Source: Paenibacillus dendritiformis (GTDB lineage: Bacteria; Bacillota; Bacilli; Paenibacillales; Paenibacillaceae). From it: a stretch of 56,897 bases of DNA. Each line of letters begins with the position of its first letter. Position 1 is the first letter of the stretch. The translations under genes were made by a program, and so were the position numbers. The stretch is taken from the NCBI RefSeq assembly GCF_015845845.1, contig NZ_LDIG01000168.1, positions 1 through 56,897 on the forward strand. Direction: 5' to 3'. The notes beneath the pieces are model-generated. The model searched no databases, was not told where the DNA came from, and worked only from the letters and a program-made list of their open reading frames with translations. Below, piece by piece: positions 8,943 through 18,409 of the stretch.

Positions 8943-10376
8943 ATGAAAAAGGAAGCACCGGGATTGTGGAAGGATGCGAAAAACTGGATAGGGCGGCTGT
9001 CAACGGCCGTCTGTGCCTTGCTGATGATCGCTGCGCTGTGGGCGGCTTGGGGAACAAAGGAAGCGCCGGAGCCAATCGCATACGCCGCATCTCCTGCTTC
9101 TCATCAGGCGGTGCCGATGGCATATAACGCGGAGGCGGCAGCCGCGCGTGCGGATTCCAGGGTGGCCGTGTCCATGCCAATAAGCGGAGAGAAGGAAGAG
9201 GCGGTCGCCGCGCTATCCGCTCCAGGCAATGGCTCTGAAACCGGAAAGGCCGCCATACAATTGGCTGCGGCGAAGATGCCGGACACCGGGAAGCCGTCGC
9301 CGGGCGTGGAAGAGAAGAAGCCGGACAAGGTCGTTTATTTGACGTTCGATGACGGCCCGAGCGTACATACGAAGGATGTGCTTGATATTTTGGCCAGGGA
9401 GCAAGTGAAGGCCACCTTCTTCGTGTTGGGGCAAAATGCGAAGCGAGACAAAGAGATGGTCAAAACGATTGCGGAAGCGGGACATGCCATCGGCAATCAT
9501 AGCTATAATCATGAATATAAGGAGCTGTACGGCAGCTTCCGTGACTTTTGGCGCCAGATTCGCGAGACCGGCAAGGTGCTGGAGGACATTCTGGGCTATG
9601 AGCCCCGGCTCGTCCGGGCGCCAGGCGGAACGGCAATGAATTTCGATAAACAGTATTTCGAACTGATGCAGCAGGCTGGGTACTTGGTCTATGACTGGCA
9701 TGTCGACAGCGGCGATTCCAAACGGCGGGGCGTGCCAGCGAAGGAGATATCATCGTCGGTGAAGCAAGGGGCGCTGTTGAAGGAGACGGTCGTGCTGATG
9801 CATGACGGAGCCGGGCACGGGGAGACGGTGAAGGCGCTGCCGGAGATCATCCGCTATTATAAGGACAAAGGCTATACGTTCGGCGTGCTGTCGCCGGAGG
9901 TGGAGCCGGTTCAATTCCATGTCGCTTCCACGAAGCGGTGGGCCCGCTCCCCGGTCAGCAGCGCCTGGATCGAAGCGAACGTGCAGGCGGTCAACGTATC
10001 CGGGCCTGTGAAGCCCCAACCGAAGATGGCGATGGATGTGCATACCGATCAAGGAAGCCTTCATTTGGAGCCGGATCAGTTCCTGAGCCATGAGGAGACG
10101 ACGTATGTGCCGCTGCGGATGCTGGTCCAGCAGTTGGGCGGAACGGTGCGCTGGAACGCGAAGGCGAACCGGGTGGATGTCGATTGGAACGGGAAGGGCG
10201 CAGGCTTCGATCTGGCAGGCGCGCAAATCGTATTTGCCGATGAGGCCGAAGCGGCTGTGCCGTTGAATGCGATAACCGAGCGGTCGCTCACCTGGGTGCC
10301 GCTGCGGGATGTGCTGAATGCGTTCGGCGTCCAATTGACCGCATACGAGCTAACTCCTTTGCAGGAGGAGGTGTGA
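8943..10376 (+). CDS. Membrane-anchored polysaccharide deacetylase (NodB/CE4) with stalk domain
   Basis: A 477-residue protein with an N-terminal membrane segment (about 17-35) and an Ala-rich linker. The CE4 deacetylase domain (about 133-320) carries all five motifs: TFDDGPS (metal-binding and base Asp), GNHSYNHE (His-x3-His metal site), RAPGG, DWHVDSGD and VLMHDGAGH (catalytic His). Such enzymes remove N-acetyl groups from peptidoglycan or other wall glycans outside the membrane and alter lysozyme sensitivity. The C-terminus (about 375-470) has the copper amine oxidase N-like stalk pattern (TYVPLRMLVQQLGG, WVPLRDVLNAFG), typical of Paenibacillus surface proteins. It is a single-gene unit with its own terminator. 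Confidence 0.9.
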   Translation: MKKEAPGLWKDAKNWIGRLSTAVCALLMIAALWAAWGTKEAPEPIAYAASPASHQAVPMAYNAEAAAARADSRVAVSMPISGEKEEAVAALSAPGNGSETGKAAIQLAAAKMPDTGKPSPGVEEKKPDKVVYLTFDDGPSVHTKDVLDILAREQVKATFFVLGQNAKRDKEMVKTIAEAGHAIGNHSYNHEYKELYGSFRDFWRQIRETGKVLEDILGYEPRLVRAPGGTAMNFDKQYFELMQQAGYLVYDWHVDSGDSKRRGVPAKEISSSVKQGALLKETVVLMHDGAGHGETVKALPEIIRYYKDKGYTFGVLSPEVEPVQFHVASTKRWARSPVSSAWIEANVQAVNVSGPVKPQPKMAMDVHTDQGSLHLEPDQFLSHEETTYVPLRMLVQQLGGTVRWNAKANRVDVDWNGKGAGFDLAGAQIVFADEAEAAVPLNAITERSLTWVPLRDVLNAFGVQLTAYELTPLQEEV

Positions 10377-10456
10377 CTCTGTTCTATCATCTGGGGAAAG
10401 CAGCCTCTCGCAGGTTTATAATCTAGCAGTTCGGGCGATACTGATTCATAGAACGG

Positions 10457-10511
10457 CCCGGGACGGTTCATCGAACGTGCATGCACGCGAGGGACTCGTT
10501 CCGGGTTTTTT
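10457..10511 (+). terminator. Terminator of the deacetylase gene
   Basis: CCCGGGACG (10457-10465) pairs with CGTTCCGGG (10497-10505), with an inner GTGCATGCAC hairpin in the loop, followed by six T. Confidence 0.8.
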
Positions 10512-10573
10512 GTGTCTTGTTATCGTTTTGTAAAAAATGGATGCTGCTAGGTTAAGAGGGAGGGAATCTACGA

Positions 10574-11728
10574 ATGGAAATGAGTGGACATCAGGATCGC
10601 ACCGTGGAGCAGGATGTATGGCTGGCGTCGTTCGCGGAGCGGGGATGGCCGGCGTTCCTGGACCGGTTGGAGCAAGTCGTCGTCGGGAAAAAGGAGGTCA
10701 TTCGCCTGGCCGGCTTGGCGATGCTGTCCGGCGGGCATATATTGATGGAGGATGTGCCGGGCGTCGGCAAGACGCTGCTGGCCCGGGCGCTCGCGCGGAC
10801 GGCAGGCGGAAGCTTCCGGCGCATTCAGATGACGCCGGACATGATGCCGGCCGATATTACGGGCAGCATGGTGTGGGAGCCCGCCTCGGGCGGGCTGCGG
10901 TATAGCGAGGGAGCGTTGTTCGGCAATGTCGTGCTGGCCGACGAGCTGAACCGCGCTCCGGCGCGAACTCAATCGGCGCTGCTCGAAGCGATGGAGGAAG
11001 GGACGGTGACGGTGGACGGGACGACGCGCGCCTTGCCGCAGCCCTTTTTCGTCATTGCGACGCAGAATCCGTTGGCCTTCGAAGGCACATACCGAATTCC
11101 GGAGGCGGAGATGGACCGCTTCGCGATGCGGCTGTCGCTCGGCTATCCGGCAGCGGAGCAGGAAGCGGACATGCTCCTCCATCAGCGGGAGGAGTCGCCG
11201 CTCGCGCGCGTAAAGCCGCTCTGGACGCCGGAGGAATGGCAGTGGCTCGTCCGCCGGATCCACGAAGTGCATCTCGATGCGGCGCTATGCAAGTACATGG
11301 CGGACATCGCGCATGCGACCCGGGCGCACCCGGCGGTGAAGCTGGGCATCAGTCCGCGGGCGACGCTGTCGCTCATGCGGGTGGCCCAGGCTCACGCCTG
11401 GACGGAGGGGCGCACCTATGCGCTTCCGGAGGACGTGAAGGCGGTGGCCCATCCGGTGCTGGCGCACCGCCTTCATCTGCAGCGCGAGGCGCTGCTTGCC
11501 GGCACGACGGAAGCGGATGTCGTCGCCGAGGTATTGCGCTCGACCTCGGTTCCGGTCTTCCCGGCGGCACAGACCGGAGGCGGCAGATCTGCGGCGAAGT
11601 CTTCCCGCCGGGACAAGCGGGGGATCCCGGCCGCCGGTGCCGCGCCGATGGTGCAGGTGCCCCTGGCCGGGGATGGAGCGGCGCAGCCGGCCGCCGGGCG
11701 GTTCCGGCTCGGCGGGTGGTTCCGGTGA
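10574..11728 (+). CDS. MoxR-family AAA+ ATPase
   Basis: A 384-residue ATPase. Walker A is GVGKT at 63-67 and Walker B VVLADE at 119-124, followed by LNRAPARTQSALLEAMEE, the MoxR signature. Sensor 1 is FFVIATQNP and the C-terminal lid contains SPRATLSLMRVAQAHAW. MoxR proteins act as chaperone-like ATPases on partners encoded beside them. Here the partners are the DUF58 and transglutaminase proteins, in the conserved order found across bacteria. The last ~50 residues are a low-complexity Ala/Arg/Gly tail. The stop codon overlaps the GTG start of the next gene, implying translational coupling. Confidence 0.92.
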   Translation: MEMSGHQDRTVEQDVWLASFAERGWPAFLDRLEQVVVGKKEVIRLAGLAMLSGGHILMEDVPGVGKTLLARALARTAGGSFRRIQMTPDMMPADITGSMVWEPASGGLRYSEGALFGNVVLADELNRAPARTQSALLEAMEEGTVTVDGTTRALPQPFFVIATQNPLAFEGTYRIPEAEMDRFAMRLSLGYPAAEQEADMLLHQREESPLARVKPLWTPEEWQWLVRRIHEVHLDAALCKYMADIAHATRAHPAVKLGISPRATLSLMRVAQAHAWTEGRTYALPEDVKAVAHPVLAHRLHLQREALLAGTTEADVVAEVLRSTSVPVFPAAQTGGGRSAAKSSRRDKRGIPAAGAAPMVQVPLAGDGAAQPAAGRFRLGGWFR

Positions 11729-13044
11729 AGCGGCTCTCCATCCCGGCCGGCCGCTTCCTGCTCACCGCCGCCGGTTGCGCCGTGCTGGCTGCGGCTGGCT
11801 GGGCGCGGAACAGCCCGGCGGAGCTTTTTGTGGCGGCCTTGCTGGGCGTCATGCTGCTGAACGGCGTCCGCTTGCATGTTATCGGCCGGAAGCTCGCAGG
11901 CCTCCGCCTTGTTCATGAGCTGCAGCCGGAGGAGCATGCCGGAGTTGGGGCCGCTCCCGGCAGCCTCGCCTTCCGCGTGGCGTTAAGCGGCGTGACGCGC
12001 TGGCCCGTGCGCTGGCTGACAGTGGAGGAGGCGTGGACACGCACGGGGGGAGACGGCGGCGTCTGGATATGTCGCCGCCTGCTGTACCTGCGCCAGGGCG
12101 AGGAGACGCGCTACAGCGTCTCCTTCGAGGGCGCGCCGCGCGGCGTGTACCGCCTGTCGCGTACCGAACTTGCCTATGGCGACCTGTTCGGCTGGTTCGG
12201 CGGCCGGGTGCGGCTGGACCTCCCGTCGGCGGCGGAAGCGCCGCAGCCGGTGCTGGTCATTCCGCCGCCCCCGGTGCGCGCCGCCGCGCTGCCGGCCGCT
12301 GTGCCGGCAGCCGCACATGAGGCTGGCCCGCCGCCGCTGGCCGGGGCCGCCGATGCGGCAGACGGAGGCGTGCCTGCCCCGTCTGCAGGAGGGGCGCGCG
12401 GCGTCGAGCTGCAGGCGTACCGGCCGGGCACGCCCTTGCGCGCCATCGACTGGCGCACGTACGCCAAGCGGCGCGTGCTGGCGGTCCGCGTGCCGGAAGC
12501 GGACGGCTGCGCCCCGGCCGACATCGCCATGGACGACGTTCCCTGGCGGTCGGAGGCGCAGCCCGGACAGCACGCGCCTATGGAGGCGGTGCTGTCCGCG
12601 GCCGCCGCGGCCGTGCGCGCCGCTGCAGAGGCCGGGCGGCCCGTTCGCCTGCTCCGGCTGAGCGACGGGGCCGTCGTCGCCGGAGCCCGGCAAGCGTTGT
12701 CCGCCCTGGCGGCGGAACGGCCCGGCCCTGCGCCGCCGCCTCCGGTCGCCGGGCCAATCGGCGCGGCACGCGGTCACGCCGCTGAGCCATCGCCGCCGAT
12801 CCGCGCGGTAACGCTGATCAGCTACCGGGAGGAACCCGCTGTGCTCGACCGGCTGCAGGACGCGGCGGGAGAGACACGCATAGACGGCTGGCTGACGGCC
12901 GCGCGCTGGCCGCAATCAAGCGCCGCGGCAGCGCCGGCTTCGCCGGGGGCCTTCCTTTGGATGGAACAGTCTGTACCCGGCGCCAGCATAGGAAGGAGGG
13001 AGAGCGATGCGCTTCCGTTATATCGGCCGATCCGCCAAGCGTGA
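11725..13044 (+). CDS. DUF58-domain membrane-associated protein
   Basis: A 439-residue protein. The GTG at 11725 overlaps the MoxR stop (GTGA), so it is chosen although the frame is open far upstream. Two hydrophobic segments near the N-terminus (about 11-25 and 33-50) should anchor it. The DUF58 signature [19 protein letters not shown] (about 232-250) is followed by LAVRV. A Pro/Ala-rich stretch at about 185-225 looks like a flexible linker. DUF58 proteins partner with MoxR ATPases, and a von Willebrand-like fold is often assumed for the C-terminal half. The third gene begins inside its last 38 bases. GC content is very high (over 70% locally), which creates many false open frames here. Confidence 0.85.
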   Translation: MKRLSIPAGRFLLTAAGCAVLAAAGWARNSPAELFVAALLGVMLLNGVRLHVIGRKLAGLRLVHELQPEEHAGVGAAPGSLAFRVALSGVTRWPVRWLTVEEAWTRTGGDGGVWICRRLLYLRQGEETRYSVSFEGAPRGVYRLSRTELAYGDLFGWFGGRVRLDLPSAAEAPQPVLVIPPPPVRAAALPAAVPAAAHEAGPPPLAGAADAADGGVPAPSAGGARGVELQAYRPGTPLRAIDWRTYAKRRVLAVRVPEADGCAPADIAMDDVPWRSEAQPGQHAPMEAVLSAAAAAVRAAAEAGRPVRLLRLSDGAVVAGARQALSALAAERPGPAPPPPVAGPIGAARGHAAEPSPPIRAVTLISYREEPAVLDRLQDAAGETRIDGWLTAARWPQSSAAAAPASPGAFLWMEQSVPGASIGRRESDALPLYRPIRQA

Positions 13045-15631
13045 CGGCCAAGTGATACAGCGCCCGTTGGTCAGCTGCAGCGAACCGGCCGGAAGGCGAA
13101 CCGCGGCCGAATGGGCGAAGCAGGCCGCCTTCACCGGGCTGCTGTTCGCCATGTTCGCCGAATGGTTCTATCCGTTGAAGCGGCTCGGCCCGCATATCGA
13201 TATGCATGATATCCGTCCGTTTTTGTGGGCAATCGCTATCTTTCTCGCCGTGGGTCTGATTGTCCGGAGCCGAACCCTGTCGATCGCGCTGCGGAGCGTT
13301 ACGGCGATCGCGGTAACCGCGTGGATGTTCAGAGCCCCCTCCCTCCACGATGCGGCCGCGGCCGACGGCGGCCTCCTGCGTGAGATCCGCGAATCGGTTG
13401 CGACAGGCGCCTCGATGCTCGGTTCTGCGTTGGCTGCCGATGCGGAACGGTGGATGGAGGGAGAATGGCTCCAGACGAGCGGCGAAGTCCGCACCTTGCT
13501 GCTGCTCGCCGGTTGGGCGATGCTGACGGCCTCCATTCAGGCGCAAATGCTGACCCGGCGGACGGTGTTGTTTTTCAGCGTGGCCACGATGTGCTATCTT
13601 TTCGGATTCCAATGGGGGTATGGCCTCGATGTGACAGATGCCGTCATTCGCGCGGCAGGCTGGGGCCTGCTGCTCTCCGCCTGCCTCCATCTTGACCGGC
13701 GGCTGGCGGAGGATACCGAGCGGATGAAAATACCCGGCATCCGGCCTGTTCAATGGCTGGGACAAGCGGCGATGGCAACCCTGCTCATCGTAGGCCTCGG
13801 TTTCGGCCTGTCCCGGATGCCTGACTGGACGCCGCCCGAGAGTCTGCCTTCGCTGCGCCAGTGGACGCAATCGCTGGCCGTCTCGGCGAACGAATGGGGC
13901 GCGGCCCGTCCGACAGCGGAGAACGCGTCCTTGCCGGCGGCAACGATAGGCACGACCGGATACAGTATGGACGACACGGAACTGGGCGGCGCGCTTCGTG
14001 ATAATCCCCGCATCCTCTTCACGGCGGAATCGCCGGAGCCGACGTATTGGCGGGGAGAAAGCAAATCGCGCTATACCGGCCGAGGCTGGACGTCAACGGG
14101 CGCGGAACAAGAGGAAACGGTGGATGGATCCGGGCGGCTGCAGATTTCCGAATCTTCGGGGCCGGGATGGTCAGAGCCGTTGACGCAGACGGTTCGCTGG
14201 CAGGCCTATGCGCCGCATCTGCCGCTTGTCCTCGGCGGGCGGCCGGAGCGGCTGGCGTCTTGGATGCCGGACGGGGAGACGGAGGTTCCGGACCAAGAGG
14301 GGACGACGCTCCGCTACGATCCATCAGGCGAACGCTATGCCCCCGGCGCGAGTTCGCCAGCCGCATCCCGGCTCGCCTATCAATACGAGACCCGCGTGCT
14401 GCGGGCGGATGCGGCGATGCTGCGAGAGGTGCCTAAGCTGTCATCTGTAGAGAGGGCGAGATGGAGCGAGGAGCTTCAGCTCCCGGACTCGCTCCCGCAA
14501 CGGGTACGGGAACTCGGCGATCGGCTGGCCGAAGGATCGGCGGGCCCGTATGAGACCGTGCGGCGCGTGCAGGCGTTTTTGCTCCAGGAGTACGCCTATA
14601 CGAAGAGCGATACCGAGGTGCCGCCGGCGGGCCGGGACTTCGTGGATTATTTTCTGTTCGAGGCGAGGCAGGGCTATTGCAATCACTTCTCGAGCGCGAT
14701 GGCGGTTCTGCTGCGCACCCAGGGCATTCCGGCGCGCTGGGTGAAGGGCTTCGCGCCCGGCGAGCTGACCGGGCCCGGTCAGTATAGGGTCCGGGCATCC
14801 GATGCGCATGCCTGGGTGGAGGTGTATTTCCCGACGGTCGGCTGGGTGCCGTTCGAGGCGACCCCGCCGGCGGGAATGGCCGCAGCGGCAGAGGTTCCGG
14901 CGGACGCGGTGATAGCGTCCGTACCCGGCCAGGCGGCCCCGGCCGATGGCGCATCCGCCCCGAATGAGGACGGCGATGCGGCATTCACTCCTTCAGCGCA
15001 GGTGCGCGAGCTGCTGGAGCAATCGCTTCAGTCGAAGGCTCCGGCGTCGGGCTGGGAGCGGATGCAGCGTTGGGGGGAGACGGCGCTTCATGCCGGGAAG
15101 CAGGGTCTGAACGCCATCAGGCAGCATCTCGCTGCGGAATGGGAGGCTTTGACCCGAATCGGGACGCTTCGCAGCGGCGAACAGGCAGAAGCAGGGGAAG
15201 GGCTGTTAGAACTGCTTCGATATGTGGCCCTCCGGCTGCCGGTTCTGACGATCGGTGCGATGTGGCTGGCTCTGCTGGCGGCCTGGCTCATGCGGAAGCA
15301 TTGGCGGCGCCTGGCTCCGGAGCGCAAGCTGCGGCGGCTCCTCCGGCTGCAGCAGCGCAGCTTCGAAAGTGAACGGCTGCAGGAGATGGGCCGGATTGCC
15401 TGGCAACTGCTTGAGCGGAAATACGGGCTGCGCCCGAGCGGCATGACCTGGAGCGAGTATCTTTCCGAGAAGCGCGACGATCCCGAGCTGCTGCCGTCGG
15501 CGGCTGATCCGGTGCTGCAGCAGTTCATCCGCGATTGCAATGCGCTGCTGTTCGCCGGCCGGCATGTGGAGCGGGCTGTGCGTCAGCGCTTCCTGGAAGG
15601 CTGCGCGTTCGTGCTGCGCCAGTGTACATGA
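13007..15631 (+). CDS. Transglutaminase-like membrane protein (TgpA family, DUF4129 tail)
   Basis: An 874-residue protein starting at an ATG after GGAAGGAGGGAGAGC, inside the end of the DUF58 gene. Five or six membrane helices occupy about residues 40-270. An extracellular region then carries the transglutaminase core: C558 in [16 protein letters not shown]601 in [12 protein letters not shown], and E617 in WVPFEATPP where the classical triad has Asp (Glu is common in this subfamily). A further membrane helix near about 745-765 precedes a C-terminal DUF4129-like helical domain. The role is presumed to be protein or peptidoglycan crosslinking or peptidase activity at the cell surface. With the MoxR and DUF58 genes it forms one tightly coupled operon. 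Confidence 0.9.
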   Translation: MRFRYIGRSAKRDGQVIQRPLVSCSEPAGRRTAAEWAKQAAFTGLLFAMFAEWFYPLKRLGPHIDMHDIRPFLWAIAIFLAVGLIVRSRTLSIALRSVTAIAVTAWMFRAPSLHDAAAADGGLLREIRESVATGASMLGSALAADAERWMEGEWLQTSGEVRTLLLLAGWAMLTASIQAQMLTRRTVLFFSVATMCYLFGFQWGYGLDVTDAVIRAAGWGLLLSACLHLDRRLAEDTERMKIPGIRPVQWLGQAAMATLLIVGLGFGLSRMPDWTPPESLPSLRQWTQSLAVSANEWGAARPTAENASLPAATIGTTGYSMDDTELGGALRDNPRILFTAESPEPTYWRGESKSRYTGRGWTSTGAEQEETVDGSGRLQISESSGPGWSEPLTQTVRWQAYAPHLPLVLGGRPERLASWMPDGETEVPDQEGTTLRYDPSGERYAPGASSPAASRLAYQYETRVLRADAAMLREVPKLSSVERARWSEELQLPDSLPQRVRELGDRLAEGSAGPYETVRRVQAFLLQEYAYTKSDTEVPPAGRDFVDYFLFEARQGYCNHFSSAMAVLLRTQGIPARWVKGFAPGELTGPGQYRVRASDAHAWVEVYFPTVGWVPFEATPPAGMAAAAEVPADAVIASVPGQAAPADGASAPNEDGDAAFTPSAQVRELLEQSLQSKAPASGWERMQRWGETALHAGKQGLNAIRQHLAAEWEALTRIGTLRSGEQAEAGEGLLELLRYVALRLPVLTIGAMWLALLAAWLMRKHWRRLAPERKLRRLLRLQQRSFESERLQEMGRIAWQLLERKYGLRPSGMTWSEYLSEKRDDPELLPSAADPVLQQFIRDCNALLFAGRHVERAVRQRFLEGCAFVLRQCT

Positions 15632-15675
15632 GTCAGGGATGCGGGAATGGAATAGAGAGGGCGGCGGGAGACGGA

Positions 15676-15703
15676 AGGGCGGCGACCGGGATTCGGCCGC
15701 CCT
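15676..15703 (+). terminator. Possible terminator of the MoxR operon
   Basis: AGGGCGGC (15676-15683) and GCCGCCCT (15696-15703) form a perfect 8-bp stem. The following sequence is only moderately T-rich (GTTCGTCTT). Confidence 0.5.
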
Positions 15704-15775
15704 GTTCGTCTTGGGGCGTTTTCGCGTCGGTACGTTCCTGCTCAGCACAAGACGGGTGTTGTATGACAAGGTCCC

Positions 15776-15804
15776 TTTTCAACCACAGAGACGGGCAGTA
15801 TAAT
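15776..15804 (+). promoter_or_regulatory. Promoter of the lacI-type gene
   Basis: TTTTCA (15776-15781), 17-bp spacer, TATAAT (15799-15804), about 60 bases before the start codon. Confidence 0.6.
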
Positions 15805-15862
15805 TTACCATATGATTCTAAGGCAGTGAACTCGAATGGAGTTAGACATGGGGAGGCGGAGC

Positions 15863-16921
15863 ATGGCTACATTAAAAGATATTGCTGAGCGGGTCGGCGT
15901 CTCCATCTCCACCGTATCACGGGTGGTGAATGGGGATGACAGCCGCCGGATTAGCGACGAGACGAAGCAGAAAATATGGCAGGCTGCCAAGCAGTTGAAT
16001 TACCGCGCGAAGCCTGCCCAGAAATCATCCGCAGGGGCGAAACGGCTGCCGAAGCATTCCGCGCCATTGACGATCGGCTGCATTTTATCCTTGCCGGATA
16101 ATAAATACAATCATCCTTATTTTTCCCCCATTATCCAGGGCATCGAAGCGAAGCTGATGGAGGAAGGGATCTCGCTGGCGTTCCTCCATACTCAGGCGGA
16201 GCTGAAGAGCGGCGCGGTGCGGGAAGCGCTTCTGCACGATCGGGCGTTGAACGGCGTCATCTGCATCGAAGGGATGGAGCCCGGTATGTACCGCTGGCTC
16301 AAGGAGCGGGTTCCGGTCATCATCGGCATCGACGTGGCGGATCCGGACATTCCGATCATTTCCTATGACCGGTTGGATGCGGCCCGCATCGCAGTGCGCC
16401 ATTTGCTGGAGCTCGGGCATACCGACATCGGCTTCATCGGGGGCGCGGGGCTGCTCGGGCGGATGGAGCGGGAGAAGCGGTACCGGGGCTATAAAATGGC
16501 GTTGAACGAAGCGAATTGCCCCTTCCGTTCCGATTGGGTCATCGATGCCCAATGGGATGCCGACAAGAGCTATCAAGGCATGAAGCGCCTGCTGGAGCGG
16601 CAAGAGCGGCCGACGGCGATGTTCTGCGCCAGCGACATGATGGCGATTGCGGCCATGCGCGCCGCTACGGAGTTGGGGCTGTCGATTCCACGCGATATCG
16701 CCTTTATCGGCATCGACGACATCGAATTTTCGAAGTACAGCTCGCCGCCGCTCTCCTCTGTTCACATCCCGAAGTACGAGATGGGCTACACGGCCGCCAA
16801 AATATTGCTGGACAGTCTGCATCAGCCATATCCTTACCCGTTCCGGATGCTGCTGCCGTTCCATTTGCAAATCCGAGAGTCGAGCCGGCCGCCGGAACGA
16901 AGAGCGCCTGCGGGAGGTTAG
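15863..16921 (+). CDS. LacI-family transcriptional regulator
   Basis: A 352-residue repressor. The start at 15863 is preferred over two upstream in-frame ATGs because GGGAGGCGG lies just before it and the protein then begins with the standard MATLKDIAERVGVSISTVSR helix-turn-helix. The hinge region is followed by a periplasmic-binding-like effector domain with typical segments (DRLDAARIAVRHLLELGHT, FCASDMMAIAAMRAA, IAFIGIDDIEFSKYSSPPLS). It stands alone between a terminator-like stem and its own strong terminator, so its target is not evident. LacI-type CG-centred palindromes upstream of the oxidoreductase gene at 25 kb are one candidate, by inference only. Confidence 0.9.
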   Translation: MATLKDIAERVGVSISTVSRVVNGDDSRRISDETKQKIWQAAKQLNYRAKPAQKSSAGAKRLPKHSAPLTIGCILSLPDNKYNHPYFSPIIQGIEAKLMEEGISLAFLHTQAELKSGAVREALLHDRALNGVICIEGMEPGMYRWLKERVPVIIGIDVADPDIPIISYDRLDAARIAVRHLLELGHTDIGFIGGAGLLGRMEREKRYRGYKMALNEANCPFRSDWVIDAQWDADKSYQGMKRLLERQERPTAMFCASDMMAIAAMRAATELGLSIPRDIAFIGIDDIEFSKYSSPPLSSVHIPKYEMGYTAAKILLDSLHQPYPYPFRMLLPFHLQIRESSRPPERRAPAGG

Positions 16922-16970
16922 ACGGGACGATGCCCTCATTTCCCGTCCAATCCCGCTTTCAATCCTAGAA

Positions 16971-17007
16971 CCTTCAATAAAGCCAGGCTTTTGTTGGAGG
17001 TTTTTTT
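16971..17007 (+). terminator. Strong terminator of the lacI-type gene
   Basis: CCTTCAATAAAGC (16971-16983) pairs with GCTTTTGTTGGAGG (16987-17000) through Watson-Crick and G-T pairs around a CAG loop, with one bulged base, followed by seven T. A short minus-strand frame reading into this structure (16974-17177) is judged spurious. Confidence 0.85.
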
Positions 17008-17311
17008 GATGCGTTCCAATCATGTTGGAGCATTTCTTTATTCTCGGTAGTCAGTGTGTTCAAGACCGTGCCTTTTTTGTTCGAGGCTGCCGGATTTGAT
17101 ATATTATCACCACCCTCTCCAGCCTCCTTAGCTTCGCTCTCCCCTTCGTTCAGGAGCGGCACTCGCAGGCAGAACAATTCCTAGCGATTTGTGGGAACGA
17201 CCGAGGATGCCCAGGTTTCCGCTCCTCCTTTCTTTTTTTGTCTTAACGTCACCCGGGGCGTATTGGAATATTGTTTTTCCTGATAGGGAAGGGATATGGA
17301 AGGAAAGAGCG

Positions 17312-17510
17312 GAGTTACCTGACCGGATGGGAGAATGGAGAAAAAAGCGAGTTACCTGACCGGACGGGAGAATGGAGAAAAAGGCGAATTACCTGACTGG
17401 ATGGGAGAATGAAGATAAGGCGAGCTACCTGACCGGATGGGAGAGTGGAGAAAAAGGCGATCTACCTGACCGAATGGAAGGTGGCATCGCAGGTGCCCCC
17501 TGACCCAATG
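17312..17510 (+). repeat. Tandem repeat, about 37-bp unit, five to six copies
   Basis: The core TACCTGACCGGATGGGAGAA recurs at 17316, 17353, 17390, 17426 and 17463 (spacing 37, 37, 36, 37), followed by a degenerate copy at 17497. Each core is followed by TGGAGAAAAAGGCGA-like sequence, so the whole unit repeats with no unique spacers. The period is not a multiple of three and no frame stays open, so it is non-coding. It lies in a 760-bp gene-free stretch (16922-17680), and related single copies lie at 6.6-6.85 kb. Confidence 0.85.
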
Positions 17511-17580
17511 GGATAGTGCATGAAAGGAAGGAGGAAGGCAGAGGCTATCTCACTTGGAGCGCGATCCCAGGCAACGTCAC

Positions 17581-17615
17581 GAAGGCGCTCCATTCACTTT
17601 CACTGGAGCGCCTTC
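17581..17615 (-). terminator. Perfect stem-loop downstream of the XRE-cupin gene
   Basis: GAAGGCGCTCCA (17581-17592) and TGGAGCGCCTTC (17604-17615) form a perfect 12-bp stem with an 11-base loop, 65 bases past the stop codon at 17681. No T run follows on either strand, so it may be a weak terminator or an mRNA-stabilising hairpin. Confidence 0.5.
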
Positions 17616-17680
17616 TCTATTGTTCGGAGAGCGGACGGTATGTTACCGCTATCCAAGCTATCTATTTTCATAATCCATAG

Positions 17681-18247
17681 TTATTTGTTCGCGGACGGGT
17701 AGTGCAGCAGGGTCATGTAGCGAATGGTGCGGTCGGTGCGGTTCGTGTACGTATGAACCTGGTCGGCGGTGAAGCGCATCGTGGTCTTCGGCTCCAGGAC
17801 GTATTCGTCGCCGCCCAGCGAGACGTGAAGCACGCCGTCAATCACCATGATGAACTCTTCGACGCCGTCGTAGTGGGCTTCCGACACGTGGGAGCAGCCC
17901 GGGTCCACCTCCACGCTGTACACCTCGAACCCCTTGTCCTGCTCGAAAGGAAAGATAGGAAACGTCCGGTATGCCCCATCTTCCTCCACGAGCGGGGTAA
18001 TATCCTCTACCTTGACGATCGACACGCTCGGCGTCGATTCTTCCATCAGGGTTGCGAAGGAGATGCGCAGGCCATTCACAATTTTCCATAATACTGAAAT
18101 GGTCGGATTCGATTCCCCTCGCTCGATTTGCCCGAGCATGCCTTTGCTGACGCCGGACATGTCCGACACCTGGTCCAGGCTCAGTCCCCGCGATTTGCGG
18201 ATCTCTTGAAGGTTTTTCCCGATTTTTTTGTGGATCGGTTCTTGCAT
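17681..18247 (-). CDS. XRE-family regulator with C-terminal cupin domain
   Basis: A 188-residue regulator. The helix-turn-helix is at about 9-65 (IGKNLQEIRKSRGLSLDQVS, SKGMLGQIERGESNPTISV). The cupin_2 domain at about 100-185 shows CSHVSEAHYDGVEEFIMVIDG and a later TADQVHTYTN histidine. Cupin-XRE regulators commonly control amino-acid or polyamine catabolism and sense a small molecule through the cupin. It is divergent from tdh-kbl across a 162-bp AT-rich promoter region, so control of threonine degradation is the simplest inference. The start is fixed by GGGAGAGGAGAACC on the minus strand. The minus frame is open much further upstream, but only across the antisense of tdh-kbl. Confidence 0.9.
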   Translation of the reverse strand: MQEPIHKKIGKNLQEIRKSRGLSLDQVSDMSGVSKGMLGQIERGESNPTISVLWKIVNGLRISFATLMEESTPSVSIVKVEDITPLVEEDGAYRTFPIFPFEQDKGFEVYSVEVDPGCSHVSEAHYDGVEEFIMVIDGVLHVSLGGDEYVLEPKTTMRFTADQVHTYTNRTDRTIRYMTLLHYPSANK

Positions 18248-18409
18248 GGCGGTTCTCCTCTCCCACTCTGTACCGGATTTCTGAAAACAATACAAAAGAC
18301 CATGTACAATATAATGCACATTTGTGTAGTATATTATACAACAGCATGAAGTATTGGTATCCGTTTTCTTTCTATTGTATGTAAAAAATATGGGAGGGGC
18401 AATCCGTAA
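18248..18409. promoter_or_regulatory. Divergent promoter/operator region between XRE-cupin gene and tdh
   Basis: Strongly AT-rich compared with its surroundings. It contains the near-palindrome TTGTGTAGTATATTATACAA (18322-18341) and, just upstream, TGTACAATATAATGCACA (18304-18321), which is also dyad-like. Several TATAAT-like boxes occur on both strands (for example ATTATA at 18333-18338, read on the minus strand). The tdh ribosome site GGGAGGGG lies near 18391. Confidence 0.55.

Noticed and set aside
11236..11724. Upstream extension of the DUF58 protein
   Set aside because: It overlaps the MoxR gene almost to its Walker region. The GTG at 11725 overlapping the MoxR stop is the natural coupled start.
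14850..14870. Loss of the catalytic Asp in the transglutaminase (Glu617)
   Set aside because: Glu in the F-E-x-T-P context is common in this membrane transglutaminase subfamily, so it is not evidence of inactivity.
16974..17177. Minus-strand 67-residue frame after the LacI-type gene
   Set aside because: Its 3' part is the strong plus-strand terminator hairpin, and no good start with a ribosome site was found.
17312..17510. CRISPR array
   Set aside because: The units abut: the whole 36-37 bp repeats with only scattered substitutions and there are no unique spacers. No cas genes are present.
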